A stretch of DNA of 47,199 bases from Rhodocyclaceae bacterium. Its GTDB lineage: Bacteria; Pseudomonadota; Gammaproteobacteria; Burkholderiales; Rhodocyclaceae. A program made the translations under genes and the position numbers. Shown here one piece after another: positions 8,557 through 15,994 of this stretch; the stretch's first letter is position 1; each line of letters begins with the position of its first letter. Below the pieces are notes generated by a model. That model searched no databases and had not been told where the DNA came from. It saw nothing but the letters and a program-made list of their open reading frames with translations. The stretch lies in contig JAGWTC010000005.1 in NCBI GenBank assembly GCA_028869135.1, positions 75,175 to 122,373 on the forward strand. Direction: 5' to 3'.

Positions 8557-9435
8557 TCAGTAAAAGCCGGCCTCACCTTCGGGGCGCGTCTTGAAGCGCT
8601 TGTGCACCCAGTAATACTGAGCCGGCAGCTTGCGAATCTCGCCCTCGATGAAGGCATTCATGCGCGCCGTATCGGCGGTGGCGTCGTCGCTCGGATAGTT
8701 TTCCCAGGCCGGCCCGACGCGGGTGACATAGCCTCGGCCGCCCGGCAGTATTTCGACGATGCAGGCATGCACGCGCGCGCCCGTGAGCTTGGCCAGACGC
8801 GACATTCCGGTGATGGTGGCGGCGGGTACGCCGAAGAACGGAACGAAGACGGCATCACGCGGGCCGTAATCCATGTCCGGCAGATAATAGAACGGGCGCC
8901 CTTCGCGCAGGGCCTTGACGGTGGCGCGTATGCCCTCATGCCGCGCCAGCAGCAACTGGTCGCCGAAACGCTGACGACCATGCTTGAGCAGCGCATCCAC
9001 AGCGGCATCCTTCTGCTGCGAATAGATGCTGACGGCGTCGATATGCATGGCCAGGGTGCTGCCGCCGACGTCGAGGCCGAGGAAGTGAGGCACCAGCAGG
9101 ATGACGGGCTGCTCGGATTTGCGATGGCCGGCAGCCACGATATGTTCGAGGCCTTCAAGCTTCAGGAGACGGCGCAGGCGTTTCTCGCTGGCCCACCACA
9201 GCAGGCCGCGTTCAAGCAGGCTGCTGCCGAGCAGGGCAAAATGCTCCCTGGCCAGTGCGCGGCGCTCGGCTTCGGTTTTCTCTGGAAAGCACAGACGCAG
9301 ATTGGTGGCCACGACATGCGGTCGCTGCGGTACCAGCAGACGCAGCAGATGGCCCAATCCGCGCCCAAGCATGGCAAGGATGGGCAGCGGCAGCCAGTGC
9401 AGCAGCCACAGCAGAAAAATGGCGAGACGGCTCAT
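8557..9435 (-). CDS. LpxL/HtrB-type acyltransferase, second copy
   Basis: 292 residues from ATG 9435 (MSRLAIFLLWLLHWLPLP). An N-terminal hydrophobic anchor is followed by the acyltransferase motif H-x4-D (VPHFLGLD) and a YLPDMDYGP segment, both typical of Kdo2-lipid A late acyltransferases. The start overlaps the stop of the upstream paralogue (ATGA, 9432-9435), so translation is probably coupled. The pair presumably adds the two secondary acyl chains to lipid A; which is LpxL and which LpxM cannot be told from sequence. A longer upstream frame lies in the paralogue and is not used. Confidence 0.92.
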   Translation of the reverse strand: MSRLAIFLLWLLHWLPLPILAMLGRGLGHLLRLLVPQRPHVVATNLRLCFPEKTEAERRALAREHFALLGSSLLERGLLWWASEKRLRRLLKLEGLEHIVAAGHRKSEQPVILLVPHFLGLDVGGSTLAMHIDAVSIYSQQKDAAVDALLKHGRQRFGDQLLLARHEGIRATVKALREGRPFYYLPDMDYGPRDAVFVPFFGVPAATITGMSRLAKLTGARVHACIVEILPGGRGYVTRVGPAWENYPSDDATADTARMNAFIEGEIRKLPAQYYWVHKRFKTRPEGEAGFY

Positions 9436-10283
9436 TGCGTACCCCCGCTTTTCAATGGCGGGGGCGGAGCGCCGCCCGGCTGCTTGTAGCGGTTGTAGCC
9501 CCACAGATATTGCCCCGGGCATTGGCGGATGATGCGTTCGATCTCGCCGTTGAGCTGCGCCACCTTTTCCTCGGTCGTGCCATGCAGGGGCGCCGACAGG
9601 GGCAGGAAATGCACATGATAGCCGGCGCCGTAAGGCAGGCGCTCGGCGTAGGTGAGCAACACGGCCGCGCCGGTGTCGGCCATGCGCGCCGCCAGCGTCA
9701 TGCTGTAGGCGGGGCGACCGAAGAAGGGCGCCCAGACGCCTTCGCCGTTGCCCGGCACCTGATCCGGCAACATGCCTATGGATTCGCCCGAACGCAGCGC
9801 CTTGAGCAGAGCGCGCACGCCGGACATGTCGGCTGGTGCGATCTTGAGATTGGCCGCGCGGCCGGCTTCGTAAAGCGGCCGCAACCATGGCTGCCGCGGC
9901 GGACGGTAGAGGACGGTGATGGGCCGGTGCGAAGCGAGATATTGCGCGGTGATTTCGAAGCAGCCCAGATGCGGGGTCAGATACAGAATGCCTCTGCCGG
10001 CGGCCCATGCGGCATCTACATATTCCTGGCCGCTGACGCGGGCGACGCGCCGCATCACCTCATCTTGCGGGCGCAGCCAGATCTTGGGCAGCTCGAACAT
10101 CATCTGCCCCGCCGCGACGATGGCTTCATTGCGATACTCGGAAAGCCCTGCCTGGGCCAGATTGTCGCGTAGCAGGCGCCGATAGCCCGGCGAAAACAGC
10201 CAGTTCAGCCAGCCCATCAGGGCGCCGAAATTGTGCAGCACCGGCAGTGGAAGCCAGTTGAGGAGGCGAAACAGAAAAAACAT
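9432..10283 (-). CDS. LpxL/HtrB-type acyltransferase, first copy
   Basis: 283 residues with an N-terminal hydrophobic segment (MFFLFRLLNWLPLPVLHNFG), the catalytic motif as H-x4-E (TPHLGCFE), the LYRPPRQPWL segment and MLPDQVPGNG. These match the Kdo2-lipid A lauroyl/myristoyl acyltransferase family at the inner membrane. It is the first gene of a two-gene unit with its paralogue and is divergent from metK, an arrangement common in Betaproteobacteria. The start lies about 14 bp from the -35 of the metK promoter, so both promoters are packed into the same short region. Confidence 0.92.
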   Translation of the reverse strand: MFFLFRLLNWLPLPVLHNFGALMGWLNWLFSPGYRRLLRDNLAQAGLSEYRNEAIVAAGQMMFELPKIWLRPQDEVMRRVARVSGQEYVDAAWAAGRGILYLTPHLGCFEITAQYLASHRPITVLYRPPRQPWLRPLYEAGRAANLKIAPADMSGVRALLKALRSGESIGMLPDQVPGNGEGVWAPFFGRPAYSMTLAARMADTGAAVLLTYAERLPYGAGYHVHFLPLSAPLHGTTEEKVAQLNGEIERIIRQCPGQYLWGYNRYKQPGGAPPPPLKSGGTQ

Positions 10284-10297
10284 CGTTGCTGGAAGGG

Positions 10298-10326
10298 TTG
10301 AGTGGCGACAAGGAAAGGGCTACATT
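10298..10326 (+). promoter_or_regulatory. Sigma70-type promoter of metK
   Basis: TTGAGT (10298-10303), a 17-bp spacer and TACATT (10321-10326; CATTAT overlaps it). The predicted start near 10333 gives a leader of about 175 nt before metK. Confidence 0.6.
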
Positions 10327-10337
10327 ATCGCCTGTAA

Positions 10338-10470
10338 CAAGCGCCGCTTGCCGGCTTTGTTGCTACCGCCGAGTTAATGAGGACAACTTGCAGGGCGGTG
10401 TTGCTGAATCCAGTAACGAATTTCTGCTAAAGCGCGCCTGCTCTTTGTTCCCGGAGCTGGTAACGCCAGC
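10338..10470 (+). promoter_or_regulatory. Structured metK leader RNA (candidate cis-regulatory element)
   Basis: Four successive helices can be drawn: 10338-10342/10346-10350; 10365-10370/10394-10399 (ACCGCC with GGCGGT) enclosing 10372-10375/10385-10388; 10400-10406/10411-10417 (7 bp with one G-U, 4-nt loop); and 10456-10460/10466-10470. It lacks the GAGGAGCGCUGC core of the SAH aptamer found before ahcY, and I do not see the SAM-I or SAM-II pattern. A 17-codon open frame (10377-10430, [17 protein letters not shown]) also lies within it. The structure is seen in the sequence; a regulatory role is inferred from position and leader length. Confidence 0.45.
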
Positions 10471-10506
10471 CAAATGTTAAACGGGACAATTCTTGGAGCA
10501 GGTTCA

Positions 10507-11673
10507 ATGAGCAATAACTATTTCTTCACTTCGGAATCGGTTTCCGAAGGCCATCCGGACAAGGTCGCCGACCAGATTTCCGACGCCATTCTCGACGCCA
10601 TCCTGGCGCAGGACAAATATTCGCGCGTTGCCGCTGAAACCCTGTGCAACACGGGTCTGGTCGTTCTCGCTGGCGAAATCACCACCACCGCCAACGTCGA
10701 CTACATCCAGGTCGCGCGCGACACCATCAAGCGCATCGGCTACGACAACACCGAATACGGCATCGACTACAAGGGTTGCGCCGTGCTGGTCGCCTACGAC
10801 AAGCAGTCGCCCGACATCGCCCAGGGCGTGGATCGCGCCAGCGACGACTACCTGAACCAGGGCGCCGGCGACCAGGGCCTGATGTTCGGTTACGCCTGCG
10901 ATGAAACCCCGACCCTGATGCCGCTGCCGATCTACCTGTCGCACCGTCTGGTCGAGCGCCAGGCACATCTGCGCAAGGACGGTCGTCTGCCATGGCTGCG
11001 TCCGGACGCCAAGTCGCAGGTTACCCTGCGCTACGTTGATGGCAAGCCGGATGCGATTGATACCGTGGTGCTGTCCACCCAGCATTCGCCGGAAATGTCG
11101 CTGGAAGCGATCCGCGAAGCCGTGATCGAGGACATCATCAAGCCGGTGCTTCCCAAGGAGCTGATCAAGGGCGAGATCAAGTATCTGGTGAACCCGACCG
11201 GCCGTTTCGTCATCGGCGGCCCGCAGGGCGACTGCGGCCTGACCGGCCGCAAGATCATCGTCGACACCTACGGCGGCGCAGCCCCGCACGGCGGCGGCGC
11301 CTTCTCCGGCAAGGACCCGTCCAAGGTCGACCGTTCCGCCGCCTACGCTGCCCGCTACGTGGCCAAGAATATCGTTGCCGCCGGCCTCGCCACCAAGTGC
11401 CTGGTGCAGATCTCTTACGCCATCGGCGTGGCCCAGCCGACCAGCGTCTATGTCACTACCCAGGGCACCGGCAAGATCTCTGACGAGAAGATTTCCGAAC
11501 TGGTCCAGAAGCACTTCGACCTGCGCCCCAAGGGCATCGTCGCCATGCTGGACCTGCTGCGCCCGATCTACCAGAAGTCCGCCGCCTACGGTCACTTTGG
11601 CCGCGACGAGCCGGAGTTCACGTGGGAAAGCACGGACAAGGCGGCGGCCCTCAAGGCAGATGCAGGCCTGTAA
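10507..11673 (+). CDS. metK: S-adenosylmethionine synthetase MetK
   Basis: 388 residues. Makes S-adenosylmethionine from methionine and ATP. Signatures include [18 protein letters not shown] near the N-terminus, the [12 protein letters not shown] loop, and the phosphate-binding [28 protein letters not shown] 10507 ([11 protein letters not shown]) follows a GGAG at 10495-10498 and is preferred over 10474, which would add a non-conserved tail. It has its own promoter and a terminator right behind it, so it appears monocistronic. With ahcY and metF about 10 kb away, it belongs to the activated-methyl cycle. Confidence 0.98.
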   Translation: MSNNYFFTSESVSEGHPDKVADQISDAILDAILAQDKYSRVAAETLCNTGLVVLAGEITTTANVDYIQVARDTIKRIGYDNTEYGIDYKGCAVLVAYDKQSPDIAQGVDRASDDYLNQGAGDQGLMFGYACDETPTLMPLPIYLSHRLVERQAHLRKDGRLPWLRPDAKSQVTLRYVDGKPDAIDTVVLSTQHSPEMSLEAIREAVIEDIIKPVLPKELIKGEIKYLVNPTGRFVIGGPQGDCGLTGRKIIVDTYGGAAPHGGGAFSGKDPSKVDRSAAYAARYVAKNIVAAGLATKCLVQISYAIGVAQPTSVYVTTQGTGKISDEKISELVQKHFDLRPKGIVAMLDLLRPIYQKSAAYGHFGRDEPEFTWESTDKAAALKADAGL

Positions 11674-11692
11674 GTCTTAAGGTTTGAGCCAA

Positions 11693-11722
11693 TAAAAACC
11701 CGGCCGAGGCCGGGTTTTTTAT
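11693..11722 (+). terminator. Intrinsic terminator of metK
   Basis: Stem AAAAACCCGGCC with GGCCGGGTTTTT around a very short loop, followed by a T run. The A-rich 5' arm also makes it usable for the converging fdhD. Confidence 0.92.
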
Positions 11723-11739
11723 TGGGCGTTATTCAGCAA

Positions 11740-12600
11740 TCAAAGAACGATGCGTTCCTTGTGCGCATACACCGTCATGCGATTGCCGCGGGTCATGCCG
11801 ATCAGGGTGACATTGCTTTCCTCGGCCAGGCGACGCGCATAGGCGGTCGGCGCCGAGACGGCAGCGAGCAGCGCAATCCCCTGCGAGGCGGTCTTCTGCA
11901 CCATCTCGTAACTGGCGCGGCTGGTGACGACGACGAAGCCGGACTTCGGATCGATCTTGCTCTTGGCCAGGGCACCGAGCAGCTTGTCGAGCGCATTGTG
12001 GCGACCGACATCCTCGCGTGCATACAGCACCGTGCCATCGGGCAGGGCGAAGGCGGCGGCGTGCGCGGCGCCGGTTTTCTTGTGAATGACCTGCAACTCG
12101 GACAGATTGTCCAAAGCCTTGTGAATCGCCTCGGGTGCGACGCGCAGGCCGTCGTCGACGGGGGCCGGGTTGCGTACGGCCGCATCCAGGCTCTCGACGC
12201 CGCACAGGCCGCAGCCGGTACGGCCGGTCAGGTTGCGACGGCGATCCTTAAGCGTCACGAAACGTTCGGTGGCGATATCCAGACGCGCTTCGATGCCATT
12301 GCTGAGCTCGACAACATCGACATCGTAGAGCTCGGCAGGCGACTGCAAAATGCCTTCGGTCAGGCTGAAGCCCAGCGCGAAGTCGGCGATGTCGTTCGGT
12401 GTCGCCAGCATGACCGCATGCGAGATGCCGTTGTAGACGAGGGCGACCGGGACTTCCTCGACCAGTTCCTCTTCCTGTTCGAGCAGGCCTTTGTCGGTGA
12501 TGCGCGTGATGTGGCCGGGGACTGAGGTGGTCCATGGTGTTTCGCGCTGGACGGCTTCTTCGATCGCACAGACTTCGGGCGGGTTTGTTGGGGTATTCAT
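11740..12600 (-). CDS. fdhD: Formate dehydrogenase accessory sulfurtransferase FdhD/FdsC
   Basis: 286 residues. FdhD passes sulfur from a cysteine desulfurase to the molybdenum cofactor so that formate dehydrogenase becomes active. The redox C-x2-C is visible in TGCGLCG, with FALGFSLTEGIL before it and a histidine-containing REDVGRHNALDKLLG segment behind it, both diagnostic. The ATG at 12600 is taken as the start; 12621 is also in frame. In Cupriavidus-type fds operons this gene (fdsC) sits between fdsA and fdsD. Here it lies beyond fdsD and a strong terminator, so it may be transcribed separately. Confidence 0.95.
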   Translation of the reverse strand: MNTPTNPPEVCAIEEAVQRETPWTTSVPGHITRITDKGLLEQEEELVEEVPVALVYNGISHAVMLATPNDIADFALGFSLTEGILQSPAELYDVDVVELSNGIEARLDIATERFVTLKDRRRNLTGRTGCGLCGVESLDAAVRNPAPVDDGLRVAPEAIHKALDNLSELQVIHKKTGAAHAAAFALPDGTVLYAREDVGRHNALDKLLGALAKSKIDPKSGFVVVTSRASYEMVQKTASQGIALLAAVSAPTAYARRLAEESNVTLIGMTRGNRMTVYAHKERIVL

Positions 12601-12726
12601 TGCGGGGCCCTTTCCGGGCATGCGGCTGTGATGGTCCTATTGTACGACTTGGGGGCGGCGCCTTCCGAATCAACCCTGCCCCGGGCAGGGCTTTAGCGCC
12701 GGACATGACTTCTCCACGCCCGAAAA

Positions 12727-12767
12727 GAAAAATCCCGCCAGGGTTGCCCGTGGCGGGATTTTTCTTT
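12727..12767 (-). terminator. Terminator of the fds operon
   Basis: A 13-bp stem (12728-12740 with 12751-12763) with a 10-nt loop, followed in the leftward direction by TTTTTCTTTT. It separates fdsD from fdhD and looks usable in both directions. Confidence 0.9.
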
Positions 12768-12782
12768 GGTCTGCGCTCGAAC

Positions 12783-13028
12783 TCAGTTGTTCGGCGGCGG
12801 CGCAGGCATCGTGCTCAAGGCTTCGCGCACGATGGGCATCAGCGCGTTGTGATCCTTGTGTTCGGTGTCGTAAGCCATGATGGCGCGACGCATGCGCGGA
12901 TCCCAGAAGCGCGACAGGTGCTTGGCTACTTCGCTGCGGGCCAGTTCGCGATCGGTGAAGCTGTCGAAGAAGGAACCGATCTGGTTCGCCATCTTGATCA
13001 GACTGTCCGGTCCTGATGAATGACTCAT
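12783..13028 (-). CDS. fdsD: NAD-linked formate dehydrogenase delta subunit FdsD
   Basis: 81 residues from ATG 13028 (MSHSSGPDSLIKMANQIG), with GAGGAAAC just upstream as ribosome site. The IKMANQIGSFF start and KHLSRFWDPRMRRAI segment match the small delta subunit of Fds-type formate dehydrogenases, which is needed for the active soluble enzyme although it carries no cofactor motif. It is the last gene of the operon. The 86-bp gap from fdsA holds two strong hairpins. An in-frame start at 13097 is rejected because it would lie in those hairpins. Confidence 0.92.
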   Translation of the reverse strand: MSHSSGPDSLIKMANQIGSFFDSFTDRELARSEVAKHLSRFWDPRMRRAIMAYDTEHKDHNALMPIVREALSTMPAPPPNN

Positions 13029-13054
13029 TTGTTTCCTCACGTTTTCAGGCAAAA

Positions 13055-13101
13055 CCTCCGTTCCGGAAGGAACGGAGGCGAGGCCAGTGCTTAGCACTGG
13101 C
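13055..13101 (-). promoter_or_regulatory. Tandem hairpins between fdsA and fdsD
   Basis: Two perfect inverted repeats 4 bp apart: 13055-13064/13069-13078 (10 bp, 4-nt loop) and 13083-13090/13094-13101 (8 bp, 3-nt loop). Neither has a T run, so they look like mRNA processing or stabilising structures or a partial stop before fdsD rather than full terminators. Confidence 0.7.
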
Positions 13102-13114
13102 GGGTTTGCGTTGA

Positions 13115-15979
13115 TTAGACCTTGGCGACGGCGTTAGCCAGGAAATCCTCTTGCTTGCGCGAGAATTCACGATAACGCTGCTGCCATTCGGACGGTTGGC
13201 TGACCTTGGTGACTTCGACCGCAGTGACCTTGTACTCGGGGCAGTTGGTGGCCCAGTCGGAGTTGTCGGTCGTGATCACGTTGGCGCCGGAGAACGGATG
13301 GTGGAAGGTGGTGTAAACAACACCTGCCTGCATGCGTTCGGCCACGACAGCGCGCAACACGGTCTCACCGGCACGGCTGGTGATGCCAACCCAGTCGCCG
13401 TCCTTGATGCCACGCGCTTCGGCATCGGTCGGGTGGATTTCCAGCACGTCCTCGGAGTGGAACTCGCTGTTCGGCGTACGACGCGATTGGGCGCCCACGT
13501 TGTACTGCGACAGGATGCGGCCGGTGGTCAGGATCAGCGGGAAGCGCGCGTTCACCTTTTCGTCGGTCGGTACATACAGCGTGTTCATGAAGCGACCCTT
13601 GCCGCGCACAAAGGTGTCGATGTGCATGGTCGGCGTGCCTTCCGGCGCCTGGTCGTTGCAAGGCCACTGCACCGAACCCAGTTTGTCCAGCTTCTCGAAG
13701 CTGACGCCGGTGAAGGTCGGGGTCAGGCTGGCGATCTCGTCCATGATTTCCGATGCGTGCGTGTAGTTCATCGGATAGCCGAGCGCGTTGGCCAGCATCT
13801 GGGTGACTTCCCAGTCCTCGTAGCCGGCGATCGGCGCCATCACGCGACGCACCGGCGAGATGCGGCGTTCGGCGTTGGTGAAGGTGCCCGACTTTTCGAG
13901 GAAGGTGGCGCCCGGCAGCAGCACATGGGCGAACTTGGCGGTTTCGTTCAGGAAGATGTCCTGCACGACCACGCATTCCATGGCGCGCAAGGCGGCTTCG
14001 ACGTGCTGGGTATTCGGGTCAGATTGAACGATGTCTTCGCCTTCGCAGTACAGGCCCATGAAGCTGCCGTCGAGGGCGGCTTCGAACATGTTCGGAATGC
14101 GCAGGCCCGGTTCCGGATTGAGCTGAACGTTCCAGGCGGCTTCGAACTGCGAGCGCGCGGTGGTGTCGGAAACGTGACGATAACCAGGCAATTCGTGCGG
14201 GAAGGAGCCCATGTCGCAGGAGCCCTGCACGTTGTTCTGGCCGCGCAGCGGATTTACGCCCACGCCTTCGCGACCGACGTTGCCGGTGGCCATGGCGAGG
14301 TTGGCGATGCCGATGACGGCGGTCGAACCCTGGCTGTGCTCGGTGACGCCCAGACCGTAGTAGATCGCGCCGTTGCCGGCGGTGGCGTACAGACGGGCAG
14401 CTTCACGGATCAGTTGCGGATCGACGCCGATTTCGGCGGCCAGCGCTTCCGGCGAGTTTTCCTCGCGGGACACGAACTCCTTCCACATATTGTAGGAGTC
14501 GATGTCGCAGCGTTCCTGGATGAACTGTTCCTTGTGCAGGCCTTCGGTCATGATGACGTGCGCCATGGCGGTGACGACGGCGACGTTGGTGCCCGGACGC
14601 AGCGGAATGTGCACGTCGGCCTTGATGTGCGTCGACTTGACGAGATCAATGGCGCGCGGATCGACGACGATCAGCTTGGCACCCTGGCGGATGCGCTTTT
14701 TCATCAGCGAGCCGAACACCGGATGGCCGTCGGTCGGATTGCAGCCGATGACGAAGATCACGTCGGACTTCATGACGGAATCGAAGGTTTGCGTACCGGC
14801 GGATTCGCCCAGGGTTTGCTTCAAGCCATAGCCGGTCGGCGAGTGGCAGACACGGGCGCAGGTGTCGACGTTGTTGTTGCCGAAGGCGGCACGCACCAGC
14901 TTCTGCACGACATAGCCTTCCTCGTTGGTGCAGCGCGAGGACACAAGGCCGCCGATCGAGTCGCGGCCGTACTTGGCCTGGACGCGCTTGAATTCGGAAG
15001 CGGCATACTGAATCGCTTCGTCCCAGGACACTTCCTGCCACGGATCGTCGATGCTCTTGCGGATCTTCGGCGTCTTGATGCGGTCCGGATGGGTCGCGTA
15101 GCTCCAGGCGAAGCGGCCCTTGATGCAGGAGTGGCCGTGGTTGGCGCCGCCGTCCTTGTTCGGCATCAGGCGCACGATCTGTTCGCCCTTCGATTCGACA
15201 TCGAAGGAGCAGCCCACGCCGCAGTAGGCGCAGGTGGTGGTGGTGCGCTGTTCGGCCTGGCCGTGCTCGATGATGCCGTTCTCGATCAGGGTGGAGGTCG
15301 GGCAGGCCTGGACGCAGGCGCCACACGATACGCATTCCGAGCCCATGAAGGCTTCCATCTGGCTTGGCGACACGCGCGAATCGAAGCCGCGGCCGTCGAT
15401 GGTCAGCGCGAACGTGCCTTGTGTTTCCTCACAGGCGCGCACGCAGCGATTGCAGACGATGCACTTGGACGGATCGTAGGTGAAGTAAGGATTGGAGGTG
15501 TCCTTCTCCATGAACAGATCGGTGCCCTCGGTGAAGTGGTTGGCGCCGTTCATGCCGTAACGCACATCGCGCAGGCCGACCACGCCGGTCATGTCCTGCA
15601 GTTCGCAGTTGCCGTTGGCCGGGCAGGTCAGGCAGTCGAGCGGGTGATCGGAGATGTACAGCTCCATGACACCCTTGCGGATTTCGGCGAGCTTCGGGGT
15701 CTGGGTCTTGACCTTGAGGCCGTTGTCGGCCGGGGTCGTGCAGGATGCGGGATAGCCGCGGCGGCCTTCGATTTCAACGAGGCACAGACGGCAGGAGCCG
15801 AAAGCGTCGATGCTGTCGGTGGCGCACAGCTTGGGGATCGGGTGCTCGATCATTTGCGCGGCGCGCATGATGGAGGTGCCGGCGGGAACCGTGACTTCGA
15901 CGCCATCGATTTCCAGGGTGACGTACTTGTCGGATTCCTTGGCAGGCGTGCCGTAGTCGGTCGGACGGGGTAGGGACAT
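13115..15979 (-). CDS. fdsA: NAD-linked formate dehydrogenase alpha subunit FdsA (molybdenum)
   Basis: 954 residues, the catalytic subunit that oxidises formate to CO2. Cofactor sites run in the expected order: [2Fe-2S] Cys 52, 63, 66, 80; [4Fe-4S] His112 with Cys 116, 119, 125; two ferredoxin-type clusters (Cys 173, 176, 179, 183 and 216, 219, 222, 226); the cluster next to the active site (Cys 250, 253, 257, 284). The metal ligand is Cys378 followed by His379 (ARVCHSP), so the enzyme is the Cys form and needs no selenocysteine. The rest is the bis-MGD molybdopterin domain with the C-terminal NVITTDNSDWATNCPEYK segment. Electrons pass to FdsB and FdsG in the cytoplasm. Confidence 0.98.
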   Translation of the reverse strand: MSLPRPTDYGTPAKESDKYVTLEIDGVEVTVPAGTSIMRAAQMIEHPIPKLCATDSIDAFGSCRLCLVEIEGRRGYPASCTTPADNGLKVKTQTPKLAEIRKGVMELYISDHPLDCLTCPANGNCELQDMTGVVGLRDVRYGMNGANHFTEGTDLFMEKDTSNPYFTYDPSKCIVCNRCVRACEETQGTFALTIDGRGFDSRVSPSQMEAFMGSECVSCGACVQACPTSTLIENGIIEHGQAEQRTTTTCAYCGVGCSFDVESKGEQIVRLMPNKDGGANHGHSCIKGRFAWSYATHPDRIKTPKIRKSIDDPWQEVSWDEAIQYAASEFKRVQAKYGRDSIGGLVSSRCTNEEGYVVQKLVRAAFGNNNVDTCARVCHSPTGYGLKQTLGESAGTQTFDSVMKSDVIFVIGCNPTDGHPVFGSLMKKRIRQGAKLIVVDPRAIDLVKSTHIKADVHIPLRPGTNVAVVTAMAHVIMTEGLHKEQFIQERCDIDSYNMWKEFVSREENSPEALAAEIGVDPQLIREAARLYATAGNGAIYYGLGVTEHSQGSTAVIGIANLAMATGNVGREGVGVNPLRGQNNVQGSCDMGSFPHELPGYRHVSDTTARSQFEAAWNVQLNPEPGLRIPNMFEAALDGSFMGLYCEGEDIVQSDPNTQHVEAALRAMECVVVQDIFLNETAKFAHVLLPGATFLEKSGTFTNAERRISPVRRVMAPIAGYEDWEVTQMLANALGYPMNYTHASEIMDEIASLTPTFTGVSFEKLDKLGSVQWPCNDQAPEGTPTMHIDTFVRGKGRFMNTLYVPTDEKVNARFPLILTTGRILSQYNVGAQSRRTPNSEFHSEDVLEIHPTDAEARGIKDGDWVGITSRAGETVLRAVVAERMQAGVVYTTFHHPFSGANVITTDNSDWATNCPEYKVTAVEVTKVSQPSEWQQRYREFSRKQEDFLANAVAKV

Positions 15980-15994
15980 TTTATGTTCTCCTGA

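Noticed and set aside
10333-10506. metK leader as an SAH or SAM-II riboswitch
   Set aside because: The conserved SAH core seen at 21143-21205 is missing and I cannot lay out the SAM-II pseudoknot; kept only as an unnamed candidate element.
13151-15973. A 2.8-kb open frame antisense to fdsA
   Set aside because: No domain or codon signal; fdsA on the other strand has all cofactor motifs. Expected in GC-rich, strongly codon-biased genes.
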